NCBI RefSeq assembly: GCF_036323735.1 | Contig: NC_086032.1 | Coordinates: 44,695,335 to 44,759,334 of the forward strand | Length of the DNA: 64,000 nucleotides | Source: Rattus norvegicus | Taxonomy: Eukaryota > Chordata > Mammalia > Rodentia > Muridae | Direction of reading: 5' to 3' | In this document: positions 22,471 to 34,543 of the stretch, piece by piece | Layout: every line of letters starts with the position of its first letter | Numbering within the stretch: position 1 is the first letter of the stretch | Position numbers and translations under genes: made by a program | Notes under the pieces: model-generated | What the model was told of the DNA's origin: nothing | Database searches by the model: none | What the model saw: the letters and a program-made list of their open reading frames with translations, nothing else

Positions 22471-23414
22471 ACAACAGAAGATGCTGTCTGGCAAAGGATA
22501 GTCATTCTTACCTTAAGTAAACTGTGTTTGAAAAATACTGGGACAAGCAGGAGGCTGTTTTGAATTGGAAAGCGCTCCCCTTTGGTTACTGTGTAGCCGC
22601 GGTTGGATTACTCCGCTGTACTCAGGAGGAGCATTGCTTTAGATACCCCAGAAACAATATTGCTCTTTGCACCAGCTGCCCTGGAGCACTCGGAAGACAA
22701 GGCGATGGCTTCTTTGTTTAGACATTTTAAAAGCTTCAGCTCAGCTGCTTTCCTGTAATGACTTCCTGTTGGCGTAGCTTTCCTCCGACTCCTTCTTCTT
22801 CCTGGCTTGAGTGTTTGTTGTCTTTATGCTTGTTATACGTAAAAGGGCAAGGCCCGGACTTCAGCGTGGTGGGGTTGAAGCATATAAAGAAAGTGAGGTC
22901 AGGCGCTTCCTTGACAGTAGAGTGGACTGGCCGAGCTGAGCCTAAGTCCTGGATCTGGCTGCCAGGTGCAGGACTCTGCCACTCTAACACTGAGGCTTAG
23001 GCCAGACGTGGCAGCCTTTTATGTCTCATTGGCACATGGAGACGACACTACCTGCCTTGGGGTGACAATAAGGTTTCTCTGAAATTGCAATGAAGCCCAG
23101 GACCTGGCACTTGCTGGACATGTTGGACAGTGCTGCTGGTATCCTGAGGTAATTTGTACTTGGTGGGTGAGGCTGAGTGCAGGGCACGAAGGTCACTGTT
23201 CTTGGTGCTTCTGTAATAGCTTTCAGGTTCAAAGGGCTGAAGACATTGTGGAAGTCACCTGGAGGAGGTGTGTTCCTTAACTCTAATGGAGGTACTGGCC
23301 GCTCTTTAGAGCTAGTTGCAGCAGGCTTATGTTGGGGAAGATCAGGCCCCTTCTAGTTTTAGGAGCTAAATAGAGGACGTTTGGGGATTTTTTTTGTTGT
23401 TGTTTTTGTTTGTT

Positions 23415-23570
23415 TGTTTTTTGAGACAAGAGTTTCTCAACTGTAGTTCATGCTGGCCCAGAACTTACCACATAGCCTGGGCTGACCTTGAACTTAGGAA
23501 AATCCTTTCTTAGCACCTAGGACTCCCAGGAGTACTAGGATTGCTGGTGCCAGCTACCTTACTTGGCTTA
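23415..23570 (-). repeat. B1 SINE, antisense
   Basis: A T-rich start, then agacaagagtttctcaactg and gcctgggctgaccttgaactt. The element is diverged. Confidence 0.7.
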
Positions 23571-24606
23571 GGTGATTTCTTTAAAGCAAGGCTAAAAAGT
23601 TGTCTTCTCAGCTAAAAGGGACCTAGGAAAGAGGGTGAATGAGTGGATCATCCTGGATGAGGATCTGGTACATGGTGGATAGGTTATGTATCAGTCAGTG
23701 GTCACATCACTAGACAGAAGACTCAAGACTTGTACCCACATCTCTGAGTTGCAAGATAGAATGCTAGGTCTGACCCAGCCAGCCTGCGGTGATCCTTAGG
23801 AGGAAGCCTAAGTCCTGGCTGGCGAACATCTCTACCGAGCATTTTAGAACTGCAACGCACTCTGACACCTGCTAGGATTACATAATCAGGTTCTGTTAGA
23901 GGCACAGTAGTGTGAGCTCATTTGGGAATAAATAGTTCTTAACTGTCCATACCTCCTTTTTTATATAAAGGAAAGATATCAATGCAGAGATTCAAGGCAA
24001 GCGCCAAGGTAGTATCTGGGTTGAGTTGGCTCCCAGTGGAGGGTAGCCATACTGGTGTGTGCTGTCCTAATCAGTAAGAATTACCTCAAGAGTGGCTTCA
24101 AGAAGGAAACATATTCTCTCAGGCTCCAATTTACTGTAGTTAGTCTTGAAATAAAAAAAGAATTATTATGGAATTTAAAAAATTCAAAAGCAGACAGAAT
24201 AATAGTTAAGTGTCTATAATCTGTGAAATCATTGAGTATCTCACTTGCAGGTGAAGTTCTGCTCAGAGTTTAAAAACTTGTTTGGAATTATGAGGAAATT
24301 GGAGTTTACAGTGGAACCCAGGGAGCCTGGCTTCAGTTGTCACAGACGTCAACCTGGTTCAAGAAAGACAGGTCTTAGGTTGTGTCTATGCTGAATTATA
24401 TGGAGAATGAACCAAGTTAAAGAAGGAAATAGTAGTCATTGATCTTTAAAATACTACATATCCGTTAAGGTTTTCTTATGTTTCTGAAGAAAATTTGCTT
24501 GGGACAGTTGATTTGACTTGACTTTCACCCAAGAGAACCTGTAAGTTTTCATCTGGGCTGAAGTCTCTGGCCCAGGACTGAATCATAAGATCTGCAGTAA
24601 GTCGGA

Positions 24607-24755
24607 GCAGCAGCTGGGGGGGTGCACGCCTTTATTCCCTGTCCTCAGGAGACAGGCAGGCAGATCTGTGAGTCGGTGACCAGCCTCCTCTAGACAGTGT
24701 GTTCTAAGCCTGCTAGGGCTACATAGTTGAGACCCTGCCTTGGAGAGAGGGACAT
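24607..24755 (+). repeat. B1 SINE, sense
   Basis: The segments gtgcacgcctttattccctg, caggcaggcagatctgtgag and gctagggctacatagttgagaccctg lie in the B1 order. Confidence 0.75.
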
Positions 24756-25880
24756 ACATACTTTATATTAAGTAAAAGACTGATCTGTTTTTATGTAGTT
24801 GACGTAAATCTTTGAATTTGCTTTTTTTTTTTTCTTAAAGGTATTGCTTTACTGCAGCAATTAATTTATTGTAGATGCTCTTAGTTATTGGGCTATTGGG
24901 TTCTTCTCCCTGTTCCCAATCCCTTCCCCCTCATTCCCCCCCACCCCCACAACAGAATCTATGCTTGCTGAAGTCAGTTTATTATATCCACAGGCAGCAC
25001 CTTAGGATTCGTCCACGAGCCACTGAAAATCTTTTTAGAAGTCCTCTGTCTGTCTGCGAATGTTCACCTGCCTTCTCGTGCCACCATCCCCTAAATGATG
25101 CAGTACCATAAGTATTTGCATAGCATTTACTTGCATTTGGCATTATAAGTAATCTAAACGTGATTTAGAATTTACAGGTGGAAATGTGCACGTGATGTGC
25201 AAATATTCCGCCTTCTGATACAGAGGACTGGACACTCTCAGGTCTTGCTGTGTGCAGAGGTCCTTAGCTGACCCGTAGAGCTGCTAAGGGACCATCAGGT
25301 GTTCCAAATAGAACACATCAGATGGAGCAGGGTTGTTCTTTCTCTCTCTCTTTCCCTCTTCTAAAAACAAAATGCGTTTGTCCTCTCTCTCCCTGGCTCT
25401 CCCTCCCTGCCCCAGTGGTTTGAACTCCTTTTGTAGCTCATTCTGACTTACATTCTGCCTGGTTTATTTTGGCCGTGCCATCAAAATGGTTTCCTTTCCC
25501 CCCCACCCCCAGAAAGTGTGTTTTGATTTTCCTCTTAGAAGAATAAGCTTTTGTTCTTCAAAGTTAAATAAATGGAATTGCTTTCAGTCTCCAGATATCA
25601 CAGCCTTGTCTTCGTTGTCGCTGGTCTCTGGCTTTCTGTAGAAATGATGCAGCGCCAGTTCTCTATGCGTGTCTCTGGGCTGTGTTCTCCCTTTCCCACT
25701 TTCTGATCGCCTCTGATTGAAAATGCTCACTTGGAAAGTAACACCACATCCATACATTTGTAATTTTAACCAGTTTTCAACTTTCATCCCTTTAAAAATT
25801 GTACTGAAGTATTTTTGTTGTATTTTGATTTTTTTTGCTCTTGAGTTGTTGCAGTTTTTTTTTTATAGATTCTACGTATT

Positions 25881-25955
25881 ATCTACCGTATAGTTACATA
25901 TCTAACATATACATATCTAACATATATATGTATTCATATATATTATATATGGTAG
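25881..25955 (+). repeat. A/T-rich TATA/CATA tract
   Basis: Repeated acatatctaacata units followed by TATATA runs. Confidence 0.8.
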
Positions 25956-26544
25956 AGTCCAACTCCACTGTGTGTCTGTCTGTGTGTCTGTCCTTTCTTC
26001 ATTCCCTTGCCAGCCTTAGGCAGGGTTCTGAGACCCAAGCTGTGGGGGACATGACACTTTTATTTCAATATATATGTAATATTTTCCCTCACTCTGTGAG
26101 CTGCGCCTTCACCCCTGTCCCGTGGTTGTATGGAAGCGTCAGTGTTATGGAAGCTCACTTGTCTGCTCTTGCTTTTTTGGGTGTGATTCTTGGGGTCTCC
26201 ACCTTGACTGTGTTATGAAATTTTACCTGTATATTTTTTCTAGTAGTTTTACAGTTAGAATTTTAAAATGAAAACAAGTCAATTATTAGGAATTTCTATT
26301 TTAATTTGTATTAAGTTTTGTTCTCTGGGAACTTCTGTGTATAATACATTCTGATTGCTCTCACCCCACTCTCTTTCCCCTTTCTTCACATAGAGACTTC
26401 TTTTTATTCTAAATTTTCTTACTGAGAATACTCTATTTTCGTTATTTACTTTTGGTGATTCAAAGCTTGATTTTAAACTGTATCCATTTACTTTAAATTG
26501 CATCGCTTAACTACTGATGACTGTAAGCAAACTGCTTAACCCCA

Positions 26545-26745
26545 ACCCCTCCCCTTCTGTTCTGTTCCCCCTCTCCCCTCCCCTCCCCTCCCTCCCCCGT
26601 TTCCATCTTCTTCTCCTCCCCTCCCTCCCCTCTTCTCTCTTTCCCCCCTCCCCTCCCCTCCCCTCCTTTCCCCTCCCCTCTCCCCTCCCTTTCCATCCTC
26701 TCCTCTCCTCCCCTCCCCTCCTCTCCTCCTCTCCTCTCTTTCCCG
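26545..26745 (+). repeat. 200-bp (CCCCT)n-rich polypyrimidine tract
   Basis: An almost uninterrupted C/T run of CCCCTCCCCTC type. It produces an artefactual Glu/Gly/Arg-rich frame on the minus strand. Confidence 0.95.
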
Positions 26746-26996
26746 CAGAGTTCTGCTGTGTACCTTTACTGGCCTGGTATCTACTATGAAGTCTAAGCTG
26801 TATTTGAATTCCCAGTGATCCTCCTGCCTCAGCCTTCCAAGAACTGGGATTTCGGGTATGCATCACCACACTTACACAACTGTGTCACTCTCATAGCCCA
26901 GGTTAGCCTTGAGCTATTGCTGTGTATCTAAGGCTGGTCTTCTTAGTTTAAATCTGCTGCCTCTGTGTCCTGGGTGCTGGGATTACAGGCATCCCT
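26746..26996 (-). repeat. Two adjacent antisense B1-type fragments
   Basis: One ends gatcctcctgcctcagcc plus ctgggatttcgggtatgcatcacc. The other ends gtgctgggattacaggcatccc. Both are reverse B1. Confidence 0.7.
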
Positions 26997-27055
26997 AATC
27001 TCTTATGAGATGAATGGTTGGTAGCTTAGCTGACAGGAATATGTGTAATGTTTTA

Positions 27056-27209
27056 AAAGTTTTATTTATTTTATGCAGACACACCAGAAGAGGGCATCAG
27101 ATCCCATTACAGATGGTTGTGAGCCACCATGTGGTTGCTGGGATTTGAACTTAGGACCTCTGGAAGACCAGTCAGTGCTCTTAACCACTGAGCCATCTCT
27201 CCAGTCCTG
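27056..27209 (-). repeat. B2 SINE, antisense
   Basis: The segments ccagaagagggcatcagatc, gccaccatgtggttgctgg and gagccatctctccagtcc mark it. The short duplication tatgtgta lies on both sides. Confidence 0.93.
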
Positions 27210-28135
27210 TATGTGTAGTTCTTAAAGCAGTCCTTGGCACAGTTAGTATTACTAACTGTTCACTGCCGTCAAAATTAGTCCCGCTGTTCAGGGTGGCCTT
27301 TGTTAGTTACAAGGCTATTTCTTGAGTGCTGGGAATCAACTCTTTGTTTTATTTTTTTTTAATTTAACTTTTTAATCTTTGTGAATTTCACATCATGCAC
27401 CCCAATTCCACTCACCTTCTGATCCCTTCCTTTGCCCTTGCAACTTCTTCCTCAAGAAAAATAAAATAAAACCAACCAAAAATATCTCATTGTGGAAACA
27501 TTTGCAAGAAAAGAAGTGTGGACAAGAGAGTATATTTTGGGACACACTGTGGCACATGATAGCTTCTCTTCTCCTTAAGAATGAGACTGCTTTGGACTCT
27601 CAGGACACCCCAATATAATCCTTGACAAATCCCTCAGGAATTGGAGCCATTTTTGTCTGTGTTGAGGACTTAGAAATCACTGTGCCTTGTGGGGAATCAA
27701 AACCAAGAAGGAAGGCCGGGATGGGAAAGCTTTGCTGATTCAAGCTCTTTTGACTGCAAAGCTCTGGGGTGTGCAGTGCATCCTGTGTGCTTTGGGATGA
27801 GAGTCTGCTCTCCTGAGTGTGCTTAGCCAATCATAAGCCTGCATTCTTGACCTTCAGATGACCTCTCAGTGAGGGAGGCCTGCTCCTCCTTCCTTCCCTT
27901 CAGCTTGGTTGGCAAGTATCTAATAGAATACTTGGGTCTTCTCCTGTACTTGCCCTGCCCTTACATTCTTGGCATTGCTTCCTTTTCCTCCTCTCCTCTC
28001 CTCCCTCTCTCCTTCCCTCCCTCTCTCTCTTCCTTCTTTCTTCTTAAGTTTCAGGGCAAATGGGAGAGTCTTAATTTGATGGACTGGCTTCAGGCCTTAT
28101 AGGGGCATTGGATAAACACTATAGAAGGAAAGTGC

Positions 28136-28313
28136 AGGACTGGAGAGATGGCTCAACGGTTAAGAACACTGTTTCAGAGGTCCTGAGTTCAATTCCCAAC
28201 AACCATATGGTGGCTCACAACCATTTGTAATGAGATCTGATGCCCTCTTCTGGTGTCTGAAGACAGCTACAGTGTACTTATATATAATCTTTTTTAAAAA
28301 GTAAAATAAAAGG
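28136..28313 (+). repeat. B2 SINE, sense
   Basis: It starts gactggagagatggctcaac and ends with gaagacagctacagtgtac plus an A/T tail. Imperfect flanks (aaggaaagtgc and aaggaaaatgc) look like a target-site duplication. Confidence 0.93.
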
Positions 28314-28560
28314 AAAATGCTTGGGAAAGGTCACTTTTTTGGTTTCAAGGGTAAAGCTGTGCCTTGTCTGTCATGCCATGTCTGGTATGCTGTATGTGGG
28401 AGGTCCAGCAATGATCTTTCGAGGGGAGAGGGAGGCAGTGCCTGTCTCGGTCCCACTGTGTGGAGAATACTCAGGCTTTGTTTTTGCATTTTTGATTTTT
28501 AAGAGCAGCTCAGGTTTCAAGTGTTCACAACACAGTACAGAATCTGCAAACTCAGTAGAA

Positions 28561-28735
28561 CTGGAGGGGTGACTTGGTGGGTAAAGGTGTATACTGATAG
28601 CCCGAGTTTGATTTCCACAGGACCCCACATAGTGGAAGAGAGAACTGATGGCTACAAGTTAGCCTCTGACCTCCTCAAGTTCAAACTATTACATGTGCAC
28701 ACCCTCAAGCCTGCTCTCAAGTATAATAAAAAGAA
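28561..28735 (+). repeat. B3 SINE, sense, with an A-rich tail
   Basis: The segments tggaggggtgacttggtggg, gagtttgatttccacagg and cctctgacctcctcaagttc mark it. An A-rich CAAA tract follows to about 28890. Confidence 0.75.
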
Positions 28736-28985
28736 ACAACAAACAAACAAAAAAAATGAATGAAAGATACAAGTAAGGAAACAAGGCAAAAAAGAAAAAA
28801 GAAAAAAAAAACAAAACCACAACAAACAAACAAACCCAACCAAAAACCAACACCAAAGCAAAATAAAAAACAAGCTCAGAAATCTGAAACATATGGTCCC
28901 AACAACTACTTCAGATAAGAAACACTTTGCCTGTATTATATCAGGTGAGCTCTATTTAAATGGTAGTAAAAGAGCTAATGTTTCA

Positions 28986-28987
28986 CA

Positions 28988-29075
<88 letters not shown>

Positions 29076-29078
29076 CAT
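28986..29078 (+). repeat. (ACGC)n microsatellite, about 23 units
   Basis: An almost perfect CACG/ACGC repeat of about 90 bp, CpG-bearing and alternating purine-pyrimidine. It yields Ala-Arg-Thr-His artefact frames. Confidence 0.97.
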
Positions 29079-29812
29079 ACGCACACAGTTTCCCTTAAGG
29101 CTCAGAGAGGCTAGGTTGATAGAACCTCATCCCATCCTTAGGTAGATGCTGACTGCAGCCAATCAGCTGCCCTCCAGCTCCTAAGGCACATGGCAGCCAT
29201 AGCTAAGCTGCCAGAAGAATGATGCTATCCAGTCCTGTTATTCTGCATTAGCTCAGTGGAGACTGAAGCCAGAGGTGAGCTAAGACTGTTTGGTCCTCAT
29301 TTCTCCATGGCCAGAGCCACACTAGATGTCAGCGGCAGACATTCCTCCTGAGTCTCCTTTCCCAAGGGCTGGAGAATTTGGTGTCCAGTTCTCAGCACTC
29401 GAGTAACCAGTGTTGCTGAGAATGTGCTTGCTAGCGGTGCATGACACATTTCAGGGGTTGCCTGAGACCCCCAGAGCAAGCAAAGCATCAGAAACTCTGG
29501 CTCTGTTAAGGCTTGATTTCTCTGGACATTGTTCAGAAAAGAAGTGAATAGACTTTGCAAGACTATTCACTAATGTCTGTTAGGTTTTTGTTTGTCTCTT
29601 ATGTATTTTGATTTTGAGTAAAAGCATCTATAAGGGCTTTAAACCCCCTTCCTCTCCCCGCCCCCCACCCCCAGGATCCATATATAAATACTTGCTCATG
29701 ATTAGTATTTAAAAGCTAAGGTTTTAATTATTTAAACTCCTCATCAAAATATGAGAGCTGTGTGTTATTGAAAATAGTGATCAATAAATATGAAAAATGC
29801 CCAATTTAGACT

Positions 29813-29950
29813 GGTCATGGTGGTGCACGGCAGCACACAGGATGACAGACACAGGAGGCAGACACAGGTGCAGTTGACATCTTTGATTTCAAGGCCAGCC
29901 TGGTTTACATAGTGAGTTCCAGGCCGGCCAAGGCTACACAGTGAAACCCT
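29813..29950 (+). repeat. B1 SINE, sense
   Basis: The segments tggtcatggtggtgcacggc, caaggccagcctggtttaca and acacagtgaaaccctg mark it. Confidence 0.8.
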
Positions 29951-30244
29951 GTTTGTGTGTTTGTATATGTATTGGGTTGGGTGGGAGGCGGGATCGAGAG
30001 CAGAGTCAGAGAGAGAGACAGACAGAAGGGAGGGGCACCCAACTTTGTTAATAATGAAGTTTAAAGGGCTTCAGTTTTGTCTTTTAACAATGTGACCCTG
30101 ACAGTGTAAGCTCACATCCAAAAGGAGACTTCTGAGATTAAAGAGGACACTGTAGGTACATAACTAACATGGGTGAGCATAGCAGAATGAAACCTAGACA
30201 AGAGGTTGGGTTTTGTATGGACTTTTTGTTTATTTTGTGGGTTT

Positions 30245-30350
30245 TTTTTTTTAAGACTCTTACTCTATGGCCCAGATTGGCCTTGAACTTGTAAGCAATC
30301 CTCCTGCCTCTGAGTCCCTAATACTGGGATTATCAGCATGTGTCACCATG
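30245..30350 (-). repeat. B1 fragment, antisense
   Basis: The segments tggcccagattggccttgaac, aatcctcctgcctctgagtc and gggattatcagcatgtgtcacc mark it. Confidence 0.75.
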
Positions 30351-31460
30351 TGTGGGTACAAGCCAGTTTACATGGCCACTGGTTCAGAGGTAGAGGGAGA
30401 TAAAGGCTGTCACAGAGATCTTTGTGGTGATACTCTAAAAATGGTGGACACTTAAAGGCGGACTCTGACCCAAGAGTCTCAGTTACAGATAACTCGAGGG
30501 AGTATAGAAACAGTATTGGAACCTATTCCTTTTAGCTTCCTTAATGTCAGCCACTGGAGAGAAGGTTAAACTTCAGTGGGGATTTAATGACTGAGCTCCA
30601 CTGTATTCTTTGACAATGGTATTGTGCTGTCTTTAAAGTTAAGATAATTATATATAAGTTACAGATTTCAGAGAAGCACTGGTGACCTTTTCTTTTGCTT
30701 CCGATGAATCTTTAATGACTTAAGTTCATTTTTCCAGCCCGGTCTTGTTTTATGAGGGAAGTAGTTATATTTGGAATTCTGTGCACCAAAGTCTTGCTTA
30801 ATCTCTCCTAGTTTGGGTATCCATTTGTCTAAGCCTGTATCACATTTCTCCCACAGAGAGAGGCAGCTTCTGAAGTGCAGGGATTGTTTCTGCAGATGGA
30901 CACTTGGAGAGAGAGGAGGGCCACCCTCTACCCTCTGCCCATTCTTGTTGGGCTCTTGTGGCTTCTGTGCCAGACACATGAAGCTCTGATCTCTGTTGGC
31001 TGGTGTGGAAGGCATCTTTTAACACTGGTGTGAAGTGGTGAAGAAGAACTGATTCAGACTGGGTTTGTTTGTTAATAAGGATACAGTCTCTTTCCCATAA
31101 AATAAGGGATCAATTTAGTGTTGTTAAAACATAGCAAATGCACCCTTGGGGACTCCCAGAGACTGAACCACCAACCAAAGAGCAAGTGTGGGTTGGACCT
31201 AGGCCGCATACTAAGTAGTAAATGTACTAAGTAGTAACAACTGGAGCAGAGGCTGTCCCTGTCTCTGTCGAGAGGGAGGATGTGCCTAGTCCTGCAGTGG
31301 CTTGATGGGCCAGGGTGGGTTTATACCCAGGGCGACTTCCCCTTTCTCAGAATGGGGCTGGGGGAGTGGTTTTCTCAGAGGAGATGTAAGCTTTGGTCGG
31401 GATGTAAACTGAAGAAATAAATCAATGGGAAAAAAAAATCATACCAAATGCACTCCACAC

Positions 31461-32218
31461 CTTTTTTTTTTTTTTTTTTTTATTAACGAGTATTTCGTAT
31501 TTCTTGTATACATTTCCAGTGTTATTCCCTTTCCCGGTTTCCGAGCAAACATCCCTTTCCCCCCTCCCCTTCTTTATGGGTGCTCCCCTCCCCACCCTCC
31601 CCCCATTGCCGCCCTCCCCCCAACAATCTAGTTCACTGGGGGTTCAGTCTTAGCAGGACCCAGGGCTTCCCCTTCCACTGGTGCTCTTACCAGGATATTC
31701 ATTGCTACCTATGAGGTCAGAGTCCAGGGTCAGTCCATGTATAGTCTTTAGGTAATGGCTTAGTCCCTGGAAGCTCTGGTTGCTTGGCATTGTTGTACAT
31801 ATGGGGTCCAAAAAGCCCCTTCAAGCTCTTCCAGTTCTTTCTCTGATTCCTTCAATGGGGGTCCTATTCTCAGTTCAGCAGTTTGCTGCTGGCATTCGCC
31901 TCTGTATTTGCTGTATTCTGGCTGTGTCTCTCAGGAGCGATCTACATCCGGCTCCTGTTGGTCTGCACTTCTTTGCTTCATCCATCTTGTCTAATTGGAT
32001 GGCTGTATATGTATGGGCCACATGTGGGGCAGGCTCTGAATGGGTGTTCCTTCAGTCTTTGTTTTAATCTTTGCCTCTCTCTTCCCTGCCAAGGGTACTC
32101 TTGTTCCCCTTTTAGAGAAGGAGTGAAGCATTCACATTTTGATCATCCGTCTTGAGTTTCATTTGTTCTAGGCATCTAGGGTAATTCAAGCATTTGGGCT
32201 AATAGCCACTTATCAATG
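31461..32218 (-). mobile_element. 5'-truncated L1 (3' UTR and tail), antisense
   Basis: A poly(T) run (the reversed poly(A) tail) is followed by about 730 bp matching the rodent L1 3' region. The same sequence recurs at 57060-57770 and 58400-58640. It is flanked by gcactccacac at 31450-31460 and 32219-32229. Open frames within it are non-coding. Confidence 0.93.
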
Positions 32219-32545
32219 GCACTCCACACTTTTTAGGTACCTCATTTCACCCACAGAAAGTAGGCCACAGTTGGACATTTGCACATTAACTTTTTGACAT
32301 TGTGTGGTGTTGTTTACCAAACTTGTAATTGAGAATAGCGCAACTGAATTACCCAAAACAAGACAAAACACACTACCTTGATGTTTAAGGAGGTTTATGA
32401 TTTGGTGATGGACTATCCATAGTTGTCCTTGGGTGCAGCTTCTAAGCCGTAGTGAGTGTGTGGTCCCCTCTCTAAATTGACACTATGATGAGACAGTGTT
32501 TACCTGCAAAGTCATGGCTGCCTTGCAGTTAGCAAAGACCAGATA

Positions 32546-32617
32546 GGTGTCTTCTCTTTGCTGTATAGTCCTGAGGTCTCGGTGTCTTCTCTTTGCTGTA
32601 TAGTCCTGAGGTCTCGG
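32546..32617 (+). repeat. Perfect 35-bp tandem duplication
   Basis: The unit ggtgtcttctctttgctgta plus tagtcctgaggtctc occurs at 32546-32580 and again at 32581-32615 with no difference, followed by GG of a partial third copy. Confidence 0.95.
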
Positions 32618-32994
32618 AGCAGCAGTTTGGATTCTCCACATCCTTGAGCAGAGGTAACAGTGTACAGAGCGGTTTTTAAAACCAGCTTTAGAGCTGGCTG
32701 TTTAGAGCCCAGAACTGAATGCTGGTGGACAGCCTGCTGCTCATCTTCTTGCTGGAGGCTTTTGGCTGCTGGGTATCTTAATAAACACTGAGTATCAGTG
32801 TAGGGCAAAGCTCATTATCCTGAGGGATGGCAGAGGACAGCCATTTCAGCAGCTAGGACTCAAGAGCTGGGTTTGATTCTAGGCCTCTGATCTTATCCTT
32901 TTGTCTGCCCAACCTGGATCTTTAGTTCCCACCCCTGGAGGTTAGTGTATAAATCTGCTGTATGATCTTTTTTCTTTTCTTCCCCCCCCCCCTT

Positions 32995-33105
32995 TTTTTT
33001 GTTTGTTCTGAGACAAGGTCTCTGTGGCCCCAGTTGACCTTGAATGTGGCAGTCCTCCTGCCTCAGCTTCTTGACTCCTGGAATTACAAGCGGGCCCCCT
33101 CACTC
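32995..33105 (-). repeat. B1 SINE, antisense, diverged
   Basis: The segments tgagacaaggtctctgtggc, gttgaccttgaatgtgg and cctcctgcctcagcttcttg mark it. Confidence 0.75.
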
Positions 33106-33759
33106 TGATGGAATGTTGCATTCCAGGCCTGACCTCATTGTCTGGACTTTGTTAATACTTTCCGGACACAAAAAGTCACTTAAAGAGTAGCCATAAAACA
33201 CCCCCAATGCACACTTTCTAAATAATGTCCTAAAACTCTTAACATAGTTTTTAACTCCTTTTTTGGGGGGGGGGGCATTTTTACATTTCTCTGCCAGGCC
33301 TCCTTATAGCCTTTTTTGTGCTAGAATGTTAACTGTTTACCGAGTCCCTCCTGAAAGCAACCTCGGACTGGACAGTGGCTTTCCCCGCTTACAAACCCAC
33401 ATGTCAGCTCCACAGAGACACCATTTGTTTCCTTAGAACTAAAAGCTTGATTTTTGCTGTATTAGGGGAAAGTATTTCATTTCCATTTGGCTCTTGATCC
33501 AGTTCATCCTCTTTGGACCACTCTCCTCGGTGGCGAAGAATACTGGCTGCTCTTGGAGAGGAGCTGGGTTCAGTTCTCAGTGCAGTTCCTGTCCATCCTT
33601 AACTTCAGTTCCAGGGTCCATGGGAACCAGCTATGCATTGTGTGCACGAACATATATTTAGGCAAGCATTCATACGTATAAAATGTAAATACCTTTAAAA
33701 TAGTGGGTACTGTTAGAGTGCATATCTCAAAGGGTAAATTTTTGTTCTCCCTCCCTTCT

Positions 33760-33995
33760 TCTCTCCCCTTCCATATATGGTACTTACTAGGGATTGAACC
33801 CAGGACCTTGCACACACTAGGGAAACCCTCTCCCTAGCTTCACCGCCCCCCCCAGCTTCACCCCCCCCAGCTTCACCCCCCCTTTTTTTAACCTTTCATT
33901 GGGTCTCATTAAGCTTCCCAGTTTGGTCTTGAACTCTCTGTGCAGCCTACACTAGCCTTGAGCTTGGAATCCCCTTCCTCAGCCTCCAGCTAGGA
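33760..33995 (-). repeat. B4 SINE (ID-like half plus B1-like half), antisense, split by a C-rich repeat
   Basis: The segment gggattgaacccaggaccttgcac gives the ID-like half. agtttggtcttgaactctctgtgc and tcctcagcctccagctaggat give the B1-like half. Between them agcttcacc plus C runs repeat three times (33836-33882). Confidence 0.7.
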
Positions 33996-34369
33996 TTGTC
34001 TGTCCCCAGATGAGGCTTGTAAATACTGTGTTCTTAAATTAGACGTGGCAGCTAACGTGTGTCAATCTTCCGTATTTCTGCAAGTTCTTCTCTCTTGCAT
34101 GCATGTTTAAGTAATAAGTGGTGTCTTTAGAATTTCAGTCCTGCCCTTGGCTATCTCAGTCTTCAGGAACATAACAGGGTCTAAAGCTGAATGACAGGAG
34201 ATATTTGGGACACAGAAAGCTATTTTATGGCTGAGTTATCACTCTGCAGCGTGTGACGAGACAGCACAGAAGCAGGGGTTAAGATCCTCTTTCCCTGGAG
34301 ACGCCAACCAGGGGTTGCAGGCAGAGTGCATTTCTGCTACTATGGGAGCTCCTGTGAAAAGCTGCACCC

Positions 34370-34543
34370 CTTTAATAAATACAGTTCCTGATGTTGAGTG
34401 ACCCCCCAACCGTAAAACTATAGTGCTGCTGCTTTATAGCTGTAATTTTGATACTATTATGATTCATAATGTATACATCTATGTTTCCCAAAGTGTTTTT
34501 GGGGTTGCGACCAAGATGTTGAGAGCCGCTGCTCTAGTGTTTT
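34370..34543 (-). mobile_element. hAT-Charlie-type rodent element
   Basis: The segments taataaatacagttcctgatg, gtgaccccccaaccgtaaaac, tgatactattatgattcataatg and the end ttgagagccgctgctct match the common rodent element bounded by CAG-GGTTCTCAA-type termini. The family name (URR1-like) is from memory. It lies about 180 bp upstream of the proposed Rell1 terminal exon. Confidence 0.6.

Noticed and set aside
26507..26869. Gly/Glu/Arg-rich minus-strand frame
   Set aside because: It is the reverse of a CCCCT polypyrimidine tract.
28893..29145. Ala-Arg-Thr-His repeat proteins
   Set aside because: They are artefacts of the (ACGC)n microsatellite.
30668..31015. 115-codon minus-strand frame
   Set aside because: No recognised domain, no splice or promoter context, and composition typical of a chance frame.
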